Shown: piece after piece, positions 27,059 to 35,921 of the stretch | Numbering within the stretch: the stretch's first letter is position 1 | Layout: the number at the start of each line of letters is the position of its first letter | Assembly: GCF_000251145.1 (NCBI RefSeq) | Contig: NZ_AIDW01000036.1 | Coordinates: 124,001-188,000, forward strand | DNA from: Sphingomonas sp. PAMC 26621 | Lineage (GTDB): Bacteria > Pseudomonadota > Alphaproteobacteria > Sphingomonadales > Sphingomonadaceae | DNA length: 64,000 nucleotides | Reading direction: 5' to 3' | Position numbers and translations under genes: made by a program | Notes under the pieces: generated by a model | Seen by the model: only the letters and a program-made list of their open reading frames with translations | Databases searched by the model: none | What the model was told of the DNA's origin: nothing

Positions 27059-29194
27059 CTACCTCCTCTTTTTGTACGGGTTGGTTTTCCGCGAAGCCGG
27101 AGCTTGCCGCGGTTGTGGGTCTTCAGTTTCGCTAACCGCATCACGTACTGCCGCTGGTTCCGGCGGTGCCGTTAATGGACGATCGAACAGATTCGGCTGG
27201 GCTGCACTGGCGGGGCCATGCCGCTCCGCACGCAAGCGCGCCCAATCCGCCGCGGTCAGAGTATCGAGCATCAGCTTTTCGTATGCTGCCGTGTTGTAAA
27301 CCCGGCAGTCCAACCAGTGATTTTCCCGCCCCGCGAGCGGCTTCCAAACACGTCGCGGCTGACCTCCGATCGTTTCGGTAACGATCGTCTCAGCAGTGAT
27401 CTGCTCAAAATATTCGTCTGGTAGATCAACGTTGAAGTGCGCCCGGCCGCGGGCCGAAGTGATGACCCCTACCGTCTCTGTCGCCGCTGCCGTGATCGTT
27501 GACCGCAGAAAGCCGTACCAGCTCAGTTTTACTCCGAACGTGCCGACGATGAATGCTTTGTCCTCGGCACGTTTCGACGCTTGCCCGGCTTTTCTGCCTT
27601 GCTGTTCGTAACGAAGGTTTTCGCCTCGTCCGAGGATCGGCAGGGCCCAACCTGCACGTCCGAAAACTGCCAGTCGATTCGGATGCGCGCGACAGAACGC
27701 CTCGGCGGCTTCGGTGTGATAGCCCGCATCGACACAGATCTGGTCGATGCCGAACGTTTTCCCACCGGGGAAAACCATCTTGCGTCGAGCGTACTGGTCG
27801 AGGTCGGCCCAAGCCCCCTCACCTTTGACGTCGGTTGCGCCGGGAAGGAAGCGAGCATCAAGCGTCCAGCTTTCCGCATTCTCGCTCCACCCGACTTTCT
27901 CGAGGTATAACCCATCGCCCTGAACGTCGACGCCCATGGTCGTGACCAACGGGCCGACAGGGATCTGAACCGGCTGGCGAGGTCCCCACCCCTGCTCCCG
28001 CAACTCCCGCAGCTTTTCATAATCGGGCGTGCCACCCTTCAGCTCAAACTCAAACCCGTGAACCAGATTGGTCCAGGTCTTGAGCTTGTTCAAATCCCCC
28101 TGCGCTTCGCCAAACGAGACGGCCATGTCGCCCCAGGTCTGGAACGATGAAATGATGCCGGTCAGATGGAAACCACGCTTCACACTGGCCGGCATCTGCC
28201 CACGGGCAGCTTGGAATTCCTCCTCACTCATAACGCGGGGCATCTTCGCCCCTTCGATCTCGTCCGACAGCCAACCATCCGGCAGCTTCATGGAAGCCTT
28301 CTGCCAGTGCTCCACATGGTCGAACCCGCAGCACGGCGGAATTAGGTGCGCCTCAGCCTGTTTGCCGTCCGGCCACTTGATGTCGTTCCACTCCGGAACG
28401 AACCGACTACCGCATTCGGGGCATTTGAGGTGATAGCGCCGCCGATCCGACGTGGCGTAAGCACGCCCGATCTTGCTCGTACCCTTGATCGTCGGAGTCG
28501 AGATTTTCAGGCGCTTCGATAGCCCCTGTCGACGCCAGACCTTCAACCGCTGGTCGACCATGACCTCGGGCGATCCCTGCCCGTCCAGGTCGTCAGGAAA
28601 CTGATCAAGATCGTCTTCAACCGCGTATCGGACGGTACGCTGCCGGAGCGACGCCGCGGAATTTGCACCGGCGAGCAGGACGAAGCCGTTGGACCGCGAA
28701 AAGCGAACCTTGCTCTTTGTCGAACCATTGCCATCCGGCGTGCCAAGCGCCCGGATGGTTCCGCCCCGCTCGGGGTTCAACTTCGGCGTATTCTCGACCA
28801 TCGGCCAGAATTTCTCAGCCGCCCACGCCAAGGCAGCAGTTAGCGTCGCCTGTACGAACAACATCGGCCCCGGCGCGAGATCGGATATGAATCCTATCCA
28901 GTTCTCGGCAGAGGCCGACCCGCCCGATTGTGCGCACTTGATGACCGGGACTTCTTCGCAGGGATCATGCGGCGAAAGCGCGTCCATGATCTCGACCAGT
29001 TCGGGTGCGGTTGCGTGCCGCCATGGCCCCGGGATTGGATCATCATCCGAGAACCGTCGAAACCTGCTTGCCCATTCGGATACTGCCATACGGGGCGGCG
29101 GACGCAGGCCGGAGGCGATCGCTCCATCGAGCGCCTCAACATTTGCTCGTAGGGCCACGCCGGCTGTGTCGCCGAAGTGACTGTAGTCGAACAT
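27059..29194 (-). CDS. Terminase large subunit, GpA family
   Basis: 711 aa, full length for GpA. Residues 1-300 hold the packaging ATPase with PVIKCAQSGGSASAENW in the Walker A position and YAVEDDLDQFPDD in the Walker B region; a four-Cys zinc-ribbon-like segment (CPECG...CC) follows; the nuclease domain carries TMGVDVQGDGLYLE and ICVDAGYHTEA acidic motifs. Cuts concatemers and pumps DNA into the head. Confidence 0.9.
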   Translation of the reverse strand: MFDYSHFGDTAGVALRANVEALDGAIASGLRPPPRMAVSEWASRFRRFSDDDPIPGPWRHATAPELVEIMDALSPHDPCEEVPVIKCAQSGGSASAENWIGFISDLAPGPMLFVQATLTAALAWAAEKFWPMVENTPKLNPERGGTIRALGTPDGNGSTKSKVRFSRSNGFVLLAGANSAASLRQRTVRYAVEDDLDQFPDDLDGQGSPEVMVDQRLKVWRRQGLSKRLKISTPTIKGTSKIGRAYATSDRRRYHLKCPECGSRFVPEWNDIKWPDGKQAEAHLIPPCCGFDHVEHWQKASMKLPDGWLSDEIEGAKMPRVMSEEEFQAARGQMPASVKRGFHLTGIISSFQTWGDMAVSFGEAQGDLNKLKTWTNLVHGFEFELKGGTPDYEKLRELREQGWGPRQPVQIPVGPLVTTMGVDVQGDGLYLEKVGWSENAESWTLDARFLPGATDVKGEGAWADLDQYARRKMVFPGGKTFGIDQICVDAGYHTEAAEAFCRAHPNRLAVFGRAGWALPILGRGENLRYEQQGRKAGQASKRAEDKAFIVGTFGVKLSWYGFLRSTITAAATETVGVITSARGRAHFNVDLPDEYFEQITAETIVTETIGGQPRRVWKPLAGRENHWLDCRVYNTAAYEKLMLDTLTAADWARLRAERHGPASAAQPNLFDRPLTAPPEPAAVRDAVSETEDPQPRQAPASRKTNPYKKRR

Positions 29195-29196
29195 TC

Positions 29197-29805
29197 CTAC
29201 TCCTCCGCCTCTTCGGCTGCAGCTACCTCATTCTCAATCGACGCTTCCTCCGCGCCGTCGTCGTCACTTGCCAAGAGGCCGCTGTCGACTTCGTCAGCGA
29301 GATCACTGAACACCTGGTCGATCTCGGCACCTCCGATCGCCATGATCGTGCGCGCGTCCCGCTCTGCGGCAAGCCGCTCTGCTATCGACCGGAACATCGA
29401 GTGCATCCGCTCGCGACAGACACGGCCTAGTTCGCCACTGCGCCGCTTCAGCTCCACCGCGGGAGCCAGCTCACCAGCTGCAAGCTTGTTCTTCAGCCGC
29501 TGGCCGATCAGCTGCTCTTCGGCAAGATCGGCCCGAACGTGGGCGGCGCTACGACGGCCGCTTAATAGATCGACGACATCGTCGCTTTGCGGTGCGGGCA
29601 TCAGCGGCACGCCAGCCGTCGGACGGCCACGCATCGGATCAAGCTTCGTATTAATGCGAGCCTCGGTCCGTTCGACGTCCACCTTGAGGACCGACGTTTC
29701 CGGACACTCGCCCAAGACCAACAGGCCCTTCTTTGCCCAATTGGAAACGGCCGACTTGCCGACGCCGCGATGACGGGCGAACTCACCCTTCGTCATCAGC
29801 GTCAT
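29197..29805 (-). CDS. Terminase small subunit, Nu1-like
   Basis: 202 aa. ATG 29805 has GGAG 6 nt before it and is preferred to the TTG at 29817. N-terminal helix-turn-helix TKGEFARHRGVGKSAVSNWAKKGLL recognises the packaging site; a long central helix and acidic C-terminal tail (EEASIENEVAAAEEAEE) likely contact the large subunit, whose gene begins 3 bp downstream. Confidence 0.8.
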   Translation of the reverse strand: MTLMTKGEFARHRGVGKSAVSNWAKKGLLVLGECPETSVLKVDVERTEARINTKLDPMRGRPTAGVPLMPAPQSDDVVDLLSGRRSAAHVRADLAEEQLIGQRLKNKLAAGELAPAVELKRRSGELGRVCRERMHSMFRSIAERLAAERDARTIMAIGGAEIDQVFSDLADEVDSGLLASDDDGAEEASIENEVAAAEEAEE

Positions 29806-30211
29806 TTGGGGCTCCAATTCACCACCGTGAACCAGTTCAGTTCACGAGGTTCATAATCCGAAACAGGGCTTGAACAGTGAAACCCTGCGCCTTTGCCCCC
29901 CGCATACGCCAAAATACCCGGAAGGACCCAAAGGGGGCACCCCCTGGGCAACGACCGTGCCAGATCTGCCCCACCCGCCCCGCCTCTGGCTGCATCCGCC
30001 CTCGGTTCGTCGCATTTCGCGCCGCGCCGCACCTGGTCAACGCCCGACCGCATCAAGCCCGTTGGCAAAACGCGGAACGACCAGCCGTGCCCATCGAGCT
30101 GGCTGGTCGTTCCGAGGTTAGGAGAGGATGCTGCGCCGTGTCCGAAGGCCCGACCCAGTGTGACGTGGAATAGCCTGAAAAGGCCGTCGATGTGGACATT
30201 CAATATTTGCA
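29806..30211. other. Non-coding gap with hairpins (possible cos/packaging region)
   Basis: About 400 bp between the small terminase and the DUF6362-like gene without a convincing gene on either strand. Holds GTGAAC/GTTCAC arms near 29826-29844 and a perfect 14-bp inverted repeat (next entry). Being just upstream of the small terminase, it is where a cos or pac site is expected; no consensus can be recognised. Confidence 0.45.
30073..30114 (-). terminator. Perfect 14-bp stem-loop, possible terminator
   Basis: CGGAACGACCAGCC at 30073-30086 and its exact complement at 30101-30114 enclose a 14-nt loop. On the minus strand it is followed by CGTTTTGCC, a short T-run, so it could end transcripts of the DUF6362-like gene before the late operon. 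It might also be a protein-binding dyad. Confidence 0.5.
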
Positions 30212-30769
30212 TCACGGATGATTTACCGGGTTGACGGAAGGTAGCCCCGGAAATCCGCCGTTCACGCGGCGGCATACCTCACCCATCGCGCGCTCATAAC
30301 GCTTGCGTAGCCCCTCTGCGCCCCGCGTCACGCCCATCGGTCCGCGCAACTGCATCCACGGCACCTGCTTGGCACCGCGAGCGAGCGCCGTGATCACCAA
30401 GCCGATCAGCTTGCGATCAACGGGCTTGAGCGGCTCGACCCACCCGAACGCCTCTTCCATCTCAGCCACTTCGAGCCGAGTGAGCGATGCCGAACGGATC
30501 TCAGCGTCGGGCATGGCAAGGTCACCGCCGCGCGCATCGTAATCACCCGGCTCAGCGGCCACGTCCGGCCAGGCCGAGCGGATCCGCATCCAACCGCGCT
30601 CGCGGTCCGGGTTGCGCCAGCATACCAGCATCGCCTCAACTAGCCGTTCCTCGACGTCACCGAACGATAGCAGGCTACCGCGGGCGCGTTCTTCGCGCGG
30701 ATCGACGACCCTTCCACCAACGGAAGCTTCATCAATCTCCCTTCCGCCAGCTTTGCTGTAGTAAACCAT
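30212..30769 (-). CDS. DUF6362-like phage protein
   Basis: 185 aa; AAGGG 9 nt before ATG 30769. VEERLVEAMLVCWRNPDRERGWMRIRSAWPDV and LKPVDRKLIGLVITALARGAKQVPWMQLRGPMGV resemble the DUF6362 family carried upstream of terminase genes in alphaproteobacterial phages. A role as late-gene or packaging regulator is a guess from position. Confidence 0.65.
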   Translation of the reverse strand: MVYYSKAGGREIDEASVGGRVVDPREERARGSLLSFGDVEERLVEAMLVCWRNPDRERGWMRIRSAWPDVAAEPGDYDARGGDLAMPDAEIRSASLTRLEVAEMEEAFGWVEPLKPVDRKLIGLVITALARGAKQVPWMQLRGPMGVTRGAEGLRKRYERAMGEVCRRVNGGFPGLPSVNPVNHP

Positions 30770-30785
30770 TAGAAAGTAGCCCTTA

Positions 30786-30970
30786 TTTATATACCGTGGA
30801 AGGATTGGAAGGATTGGAAGGGTTTATGGAACGTGAGTTTCACGCGCCCGCGCACACCCGCGCATATGTATGTGATAAGTTGGCCGCGATCCTTCCAACC
30901 CTTCCAAGGGCGCACAAATCCGCCCTTTTCCCTTCCAGTAAGCTTCCGCGATCCTTCCATATGGAAGGGT
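30786..30970. repeat. Array of 9-bp repeats (TGGAAGGRT), possible origin or activator site
   Basis: Three abutting direct copies at 30797-30823, two abutting inverted copies at 30889-30906, a variant at 30929-30937 and a head-to-head pair at 30951-30959/30962-30970. Two further copies lie at 30708-30716 and 32867-32875. The array fills the gap between the primase-helicase and the DUF6362-like gene; a minus-strand TATAAA (30786-30791) sits next to the first triplet. Fits replication iterons or stacked activator sites. Confidence 0.65.
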
Positions 30971-33900
30971 TATGGCGGGAGATCGTCGTCGTCGTAAATG
31001 GCGGGCGAGGCAGCGCGGCCGCTATCGGTCTGCTGGCGGACATTCCCCTCGCTATCGACGAAGTCATGCGCCTCGCGGGTCAGCTTGATCCCGAGCCAGT
31101 GCATCCCGTTCGAAGCCTTCTTCGTGAGCTTCGATTTGAGAGCGCCACTGAACCCCTTCTGTGACCACTCGGTTTCGCCTGCCGCCTTTGCCCACGCAAG
31201 GAACACGGCGTAAAGCGTGGACGACTGCACAGACCCTTGTTCGTCCGGTTCGGTGCACGCCCGCAAGAAGCGCGTCGCAGGATCACTGTCAGCCTTGAAC
31301 TCCGCCGTTGCATCACGAACGGAGTCCGGCTCGACGAACCCGTTATCCATCCAGTCCAGCGCACCGCGCACCATCCAAGCGAGAATGCCCGAATACTCGT
31401 CGCGGAGCTTGCGCGGCAGGCTGCGATCTTTCTCATGCTCTTCGAGATGGCTTTCCCACAAAACGACTTTGATGCGTCGCCAGATACCCTCGGTTCCCTG
31501 CGGGATCGGGGGTAGCTTGTTACAGGACAACGTCCATTTGAATGCAGGCGTGAACCAGAAGAAGCTGCGGAAGTTGTCGCGAGCCATCATCTCATCGCCG
31601 CCGGTGACGGTGTTGATCAGTGCTTCATCGACCTTCGCATCCTTGGGCGGCTCGCCTGATACGAGCAGCCGGATACTGGGCAGCACCGCCAAGCCCGGAG
31701 AAGCCGCGTCCGCGCCCTTCTTTGCGCCAACCTCCAGAAAGGTTTCCGCTTTCGTCATCGCGCCGTAATCACCGACAGCATCACGACAGACGTTCGACAC
31801 CGTGGATTTGCCGTTGGCTGCGCTCGGTCCCCACCATACGTGAAAGATCTGTTCGCTGGTCTCGCCTGTCAGGTTGTAGCCCATCCATTGCCGTAGGTAC
31901 CGACGACGTTTGGAATCGGGTTGGGCCCATTCAATCAGTGGCTGGAACAATGGCGCGGGAGCTTCTGGCTCGTAAGCACAAGCGGTGACCTTCGTCAGAC
32001 GATCGGCGCGGTTGTGCGGCTGTAGCTCGACGCGTGAAGACGAACCCTCGCCCCCCCGAATGAACCGCAACGTGCCGTTGGTGCAGTTGAGCAGAAGAGG
32101 GTCAGTGTCGAACGTGCTCAGCTCGACCGTCACGTCACGTTTCACGAGCCCAGATATGCAGTTAATCCGCCCCGCAGCCTCAGAAGCATTCGCCCAACCA
32201 GCCAGCTTGTCAGAAAGCAGCTCAGTCTTTTTGCCGCCACCCTGCCATCGATCCATGCCGTGCGGCCGACGCGGATCTTGAAATGTTTCGTCCAGCAGAA
32301 GCTTCTCAGAAATCTCGACCCACTCGGCCCAGCCCGTATCACGGACAAAATCCGCTTCGCGCTGGATCGCTTCGATCGTAGCGACGACGCTGGCCAGCAC
32401 CTCTGCCGGTGTCGTGTCTTTCTCCTGATTGAGCACGCGGTACCGCCGCCCATCCCAACCGAGCCAACCTTTCGATGTGGTGTAAAGGTAATCCTCGCCG
32501 TACCGTGCAATCCACCGTTCGGAATTACCTTTGTCGGTGCGATTGAACATGGCGCACCGCCTATCGAGCAGCATCGGCGCAACGTCATAGCCCTTGGCCA
32601 TGCCAGCTTCAAAGGAACGGCGAAGGTTGCGGCCTTCCGCCCCGTTCCATTTGGCAACCCGCCCTTCCCCCAGCACGACGACGGCAGCTGCCATTGCCAT
32701 GAACGGATCGATTAGCCCGCTCGCAATCATGCCGCCAAGCTTGAAGGCAAACCTACCGGCTTGCTTTGGGTCATCCCCAACCGTGTTTGGTGTGCGAGAC
32801 AAGCGCAATTGCACGACACGGCGTACTCTCGCCCGGTCGGCCTCCCCCATGATAGAAAGATCGGCCACCCTTCCATGTGGAAGCATGTCATCTTCGGTCA
32901 TACCGGGGGGTAGCGGGGGGAACTCGGCGTCAAAGCGTGCGCGCCAGGCGGAGAGATAGTGCGCTCGTGTTTCGTCGTCGCGGACCGTACCGGCCATCGT
33001 CGCAAGTTGCGCCCAAAGCCCCGCGCGCCCTTCGGGTCCATCCACCTCGGCCGCGGCGAGCAGCGTTTCCCACAACCACGCGTCCATCGGCTGCGCAGCG
33101 GACAGCACGTGTTCAATCGCGGCGCGGCCTTCCTCAATCGATCCGGCCGCATTGACCAGCGTGTCCGGATCGTGCCCGTCCGGGAGCATCGCGATCGTCA
33201 ACGATCGTCCGGGACCGGCAAACGGAAGCGCGCGACCGCACGCCCGCAGCGCTGCTTTCTGCCCCGGCGCATCACCGTCGAACAGCAGGATTGGCCGCTC
33301 GGTCGCGCGCCAGGCGCGCTCGAGCTGGCGCTCGGTCAGTGCTGTTCCCATCGGCGCGACGCCTTCGAGGATCCCGACACGATCGAGCGCGATCACGTCG
33401 AAAAACCCCTCGCCGATGATTAGCCGACGCGCCGATCGCGCGGCCGGTGCGGCGCGATGCAGGTTGAAAAGCACCTCGCCCTTATTGAATACCGTACTAT
33501 CTGGGCTGTTCAGATACTTCGGTTCGGCGTCACCGATCGCCCGCCCGCCAAAGCCGATCATACGGCCTCGCGTGTCGTGGATGGGGATCATGATGCGCTG
33601 GCGGAACCGGTCGCGCCACAGCCCGGCGTCGCGACCTTCGGTCGCTTCCATCATCAGTCCGTGCGTTTCCAGCGTTTTCGGTGGAACGCCACTGGCCGCG
33701 ATCGACTTGCGAGCCGGCGCAACGCCTAACTCGAATCGCGCGATCGTCTCCGCGCCCACTCCGCGCTTTGTCAGAAGCTCGGTCGTCTTGGCATCGCCGA
33801 CCAGCTCGGCCGCGTACCATGCCGCGGCTTTAGCGAGTACGTCAGCTGCATTGCTAGCTTCGTTTTCCCGTCGCTCCACGTCCGGCGATGGCGCGGGCAC

Positions 33901-34182
33901 GATGACGCCGGCATCTTCCGCAAGCGTTCGGACCGCATCGATGAAACCAAGCCCGCTTTTATCGGTCAGCCAACGGATCGCGTCCCCGTGCGCGCCGCAC
34001 CCGAAGCAATGATAGAAGCCCTTGTCATCATTGACGTAGAAACTTGGCGTTTGCTCTTGGTGAAATGGGCAACAGGCGCGAAATTCACGGCCGGCGCGAT
34101 CGAGCTTAAGCGTGCGCCCAACGACATCCGACAACGTAATCCGCGAACGCAGATCATCGAGAAATTGCGTGGTAAGAGCCAT
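30970..34182 (-). CDS. Primase-helicase (CHC2 zinc finger, TOPRIM, D5-like SF3 helicase)
   Basis: 1070 aa. Residues 35-70: CHC2 zinc finger (CCPFHQEQTPSF, HCFGCGAHGD). Residues 225-320: TOPRIM with IGEGFFDVIAL and LFDGDAPGQKAA acidic residues. C-terminal half: D5_N-like region and SF3-type ATPase with WWGPSAANGKSTVSNV as Walker A, TPAFKWTLSCNKLP and GIWRRIKVVLWES. One protein both primes and unwinds phage DNA. Ends DDDDLPP at the edge of the 9-bp repeat array, which could be its origin. Confidence 0.9.
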   Translation of the reverse strand: MALTTQFLDDLRSRITLSDVVGRTLKLDRAGREFRACCPFHQEQTPSFYVNDDKGFYHCFGCGAHGDAIRWLTDKSGLGFIDAVRTLAEDAGVIVPAPSPDVERRENEASNAADVLAKAAAWYAAELVGDAKTTELLTKRGVGAETIARFELGVAPARKSIAASGVPPKTLETHGLMMEATEGRDAGLWRDRFRQRIMIPIHDTRGRMIGFGGRAIGDAEPKYLNSPDSTVFNKGEVLFNLHRAAPAARSARRLIIGEGFFDVIALDRVGILEGVAPMGTALTERQLERAWRATERPILLFDGDAPGQKAALRACGRALPFAGPGRSLTIAMLPDGHDPDTLVNAAGSIEEGRAAIEHVLSAAQPMDAWLWETLLAAAEVDGPEGRAGLWAQLATMAGTVRDDETRAHYLSAWRARFDAEFPPLPPGMTEDDMLPHGRVADLSIMGEADRARVRRVVQLRLSRTPNTVGDDPKQAGRFAFKLGGMIASGLIDPFMAMAAAVVVLGEGRVAKWNGAEGRNLRRSFEAGMAKGYDVAPMLLDRRCAMFNRTDKGNSERWIARYGEDYLYTTSKGWLGWDGRRYRVLNQEKDTTPAEVLASVVATIEAIQREADFVRDTGWAEWVEISEKLLLDETFQDPRRPHGMDRWQGGGKKTELLSDKLAGWANASEAAGRINCISGLVKRDVTVELSTFDTDPLLLNCTNGTLRFIRGGEGSSSRVELQPHNRADRLTKVTACAYEPEAPAPLFQPLIEWAQPDSKRRRYLRQWMGYNLTGETSEQIFHVWWGPSAANGKSTVSNVCRDAVGDYGAMTKAETFLEVGAKKGADAASPGLAVLPSIRLLVSGEPPKDAKVDEALINTVTGGDEMMARDNFRSFFWFTPAFKWTLSCNKLPPIPQGTEGIWRRIKVVLWESHLEEHEKDRSLPRKLRDEYSGILAWMVRGALDWMDNGFVEPDSVRDATAEFKADSDPATRFLRACTEPDEQGSVQSSTLYAVFLAWAKAAGETEWSQKGFSGALKSKLTKKASNGMHWLGIKLTREAHDFVDSEGNVRQQTDSGRAASPAIYDDDDLPP

Positions 34183-34185
34183 TGG

Positions 34186-34311
34186 CTATCTCGCGCTTCG
34201 ACGCGCTGAGCTTTTCGCCGCCGACCATTTCGACGGCGTCAGGTTGGTCACAGACACTGGTACGATCACCCCCGAATACGGCTGGAAAAGATCGGGGGGA
34301 TGTTCGAGCAT
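34186..34311 (-). CDS. 41-aa protein upstream of primase
   Basis: Short frame from ATG 34311, preceded by GGGGGGA, to TAG 34186-34188, ending 3 bp before the primase start. Begins MLEHPPDLFQPYSGVIVPVS; C-terminal half is basic (PSKWSAAKSSARRSAR). Coding-like and tightly coupled to the primase, so likely real. Function unknown; a small DNA-binding accessory is possible. Confidence 0.5.
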   Translation of the reverse strand: MLEHPPDLFQPYSGVIVPVSVTNLTPSKWSAAKSSARRSAR

Positions 34312-34371
34312 CGTCCCCCCAGCGATGGCGGACGCACAGTTCGGCAGAGCCCGTGCGTCCCGAAACTCAGA

Positions 34372-34623
34372 TCATGGCGGAGCGGCGCTAGCGTCGCCGA
34401 TCACGCGCGCGGTTGCCTGCCCCGGCTGGTTTTCCGTCAGCCACCGCGTCGCCTTGATTGCGGCCTTCGCCTCAAGATGCCGTGCGCGATTTTCCTTGGC
34501 TTCCGTGATCCGGCCGCGCAGATCCGCCGGCAGCCGTTTCCAGCAGCTCGGGCAGACGGCCTGCCAACGTGTTCGTGTTTCGCGGCAGAAAGGGACGGGG
34601 CAATCATGAGTAGCGTGCTTCAC
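34372..34623 (-). CDS. Small zinc-ribbon-like protein
   Basis: 83 aa; four Cys in CPVPFC and CPSC can form a zinc ribbon, followed by a helical basic part. Start overlaps the previous stop (34620-34623). Member of the run of short ATGA-coupled early genes between the switch and the primase. Confidence 0.6.
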   Translation of the reverse strand: MKHATHDCPVPFCRETRTRWQAVCPSCWKRLPADLRGRITEAKENRARHLEAKAAIKATRWLTENQPGQATARVIGDASAAPP

Positions 34624-34835
34624 GAAGCAGCCACCTTGCTCGGCGCTCCGAGCTGGGCGGCGACATCAGGCGCAGAGCCTTTGGCGCACAGGACATCGTT
34701 CGACAGGCGCATCAACGTCGTACCGGCGCGCTCGGGGTGATCCGCGATCCAAACAACGTGGGCTGGGTTAATGAACGTCCGGATCTCTCCGGTGTCGCTG
34801 GCAATATCGATCGTGATGATCGGCACTAGCATCAC
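34620..34835 (-). CDS. Hypothetical early protein, 71 aa
   Basis: Beta-rich first half (MLVPIITIDIASDTGEIRTFINPAHVVWI) and Ala-rich helical end. Start overlaps the upstream stop by 4 bp. No domain recognised. Confidence 0.55.
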   Translation of the reverse strand: MMLVPIITIDIASDTGEIRTFINPAHVVWIADHPERAGTTLMRLSNDVLCAKGSAPDVAAQLGAPSKVAAS

Positions 34836-35056
34836 CTGTCTCCATCAAATTCGTAGAAGCCGCCGCCTCGGGTCTTCACGGTCTTGTCACGCGCGTCGCG
34901 GCAGAGAGCGCACCAGCCATCAACCAGACGCTTGCTCTCATCGCCGCACTGGTGGCAGTCGCCTGGAACGCCACGCGGGACGGGCACGCACGCCGCTGCG
35001 ATCGCCGTGTCATTGTCCGCAGCCTGCAGCCGCTGCGCCATGTCGATGACGTCAGC
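34832..35056 (-). CDS. DksA/TraR-like C4 zinc-finger protein
   Basis: 74 aa from GTG 35056, which overlaps the upstream stop (GTGGCTGA). A coil of about 30 residues is followed by GVPGDCHQCG and DGWCALCRDARD, two CxxC pairs as in TraR/DksA-type zinc fingers, which bind RNA polymerase near the secondary channel. Prophage 2 carries a relative at 53059-53238 with the same VPxxVPG(D/E)C layout. Polymerase binding is inferred. Confidence 0.6.
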   Translation of the reverse strand, partial: ADVIDMAQRLQAADNDTAIAAACVPVPRGVPGDCHQCGDESKRLVDGWCALCRDARDKTVKTRGGGFYEFDGDR

Positions 35057-35249
35057 CACGGTATTGCGCCTCGAGCCGCGCCAGCTTCGCGCGCGCCGCT
35101 TCGATCTGCCGTGGCAGCCGCGATCGGCGCAGCTGCTCGACATTCTTGAGCCGCTCGATGCGCAGCTGTTCGTCCGAGGTAAGCGAACGGCCAACGGCTG
35201 CCGCCGCGATCGCGGCGATCTCCGCATCGACGGACACCCGGCGCGGCAT
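35052..35249 (-). CDS. Small coiled-coil protein
   Basis: 65 aa, almost entirely helical with regular Leu/Ile/Arg heptads (LRIERLKNVEQLRRSRLPRQIEAARAKLARLE). Start overlaps the upstream stop at 35249. No known family. Confidence 0.6.
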   Translation of the reverse strand: MPRRVSVDAEIAAIAAAAVGRSLTSDEQLRIERLKNVEQLRRSRLPRQIEAARAKLARLEAQYRG

Positions 35250-35806
35250 CAGACGCCCATTCCTGTCTTCGCGCCGGTTTCGAGGATCTCGATCTGACGG
35301 AAGTCGAGATCTTCGTAGCGCGTGATCGCGATCAAGTTGGCTTGGTCAAGTTTCGCCAGATGCTTCGACACGAGGTCGGCACTGCGCACCCCCAGCATCG
35401 CCGCCAGTGAGGGGTTGCTCGGACAGCGCCGCCGATCGTCGGCCAACCGGACCAACAGATCGAGCAGCAACCGGGCCTCGGTCGGCAGCGTCGTATCGAT
35501 AGCAACGGGCCGGGCATTGGCGAAAGCGAGAGCTGTTCGGCGGGCGGCGAAATCGAACAGCGAACTGCCCGGTTCATGGCGCGTCCGCCGCAAGGTGATA
35601 AGGCCCTGCAGCATCAGACGATGCGCGCGCGCACCGACGGCGCGGGGAGCTTGCGGCGCTCGAGCATAGACGCAGATGCGATCCGCCCCGGCGCCGGACA
35701 CCCATGCCGAGAGACCGTCTGCCGTGGCCGCGAACGGTCCGGCGAACGGAATTAGGCACTCCGCGCCCTCGAACGGACGGTGCTGGACGTAGGCTTCCTG
35801 CCCCAT
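35249..35806 (-). CDS. Winged-helix protein, possible replication/regulatory factor
   Basis: 185 aa from ATG 35806, chosen for the GGAGG 6 nt upstream; an extension to ATG 35959 is open but lacks a good ribosome site. The C-terminal 80 residues (LLLDLLVRLADDRRRCPSNPSLAAMLGVRSADLVSKHLAKLDQANLI) form a winged helix-turn-helix. In the leftward early operon between CII-like and primase genes, where phage replication initiators often lie; might bind the 9-bp repeats. Confidence 0.6.
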   Translation of the reverse strand: MGQEAYVQHRPFEGAECLIPFAGPFAATADGLSAWVSGAGADRICVYARAPQAPRAVGARAHRLMLQGLITLRRTRHEPGSSLFDFAARRTALAFANARPVAIDTTLPTEARLLLDLLVRLADDRRRCPSNPSLAAMLGVRSADLVSKHLAKLDQANLIAITRYEDLDFRQIEILETGAKTGMGV

Positions 35807-35921
35807 GGTCAACCTCCACAGCACAGCGGCCGACGCGGCCAGGGGGGGACAAGCCGCGTCGGCACGCGCGGGACGTCGGGGTGAAATCCCGCACGCTTGC
35901 TGTTCGAGAAACGGGAAAGGA

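Noticed and set aside
29802-30275. 157-aa minus-strand frame in the gap before small terminase
   Set aside because: Overlaps DUF6362-like and terminase ends, spans a perfect hairpin and has no coherent protein pattern.
30797-30970. CRISPR array
   Set aside because: Units are 9 bp, abut or alternate in orientation and have no regular spacers.
30487-31164. 225-aa plus-strand frame over the 9-bp repeat array
   Set aside because: Opposite to well-supported genes at both ends; its centre is the repeat array.
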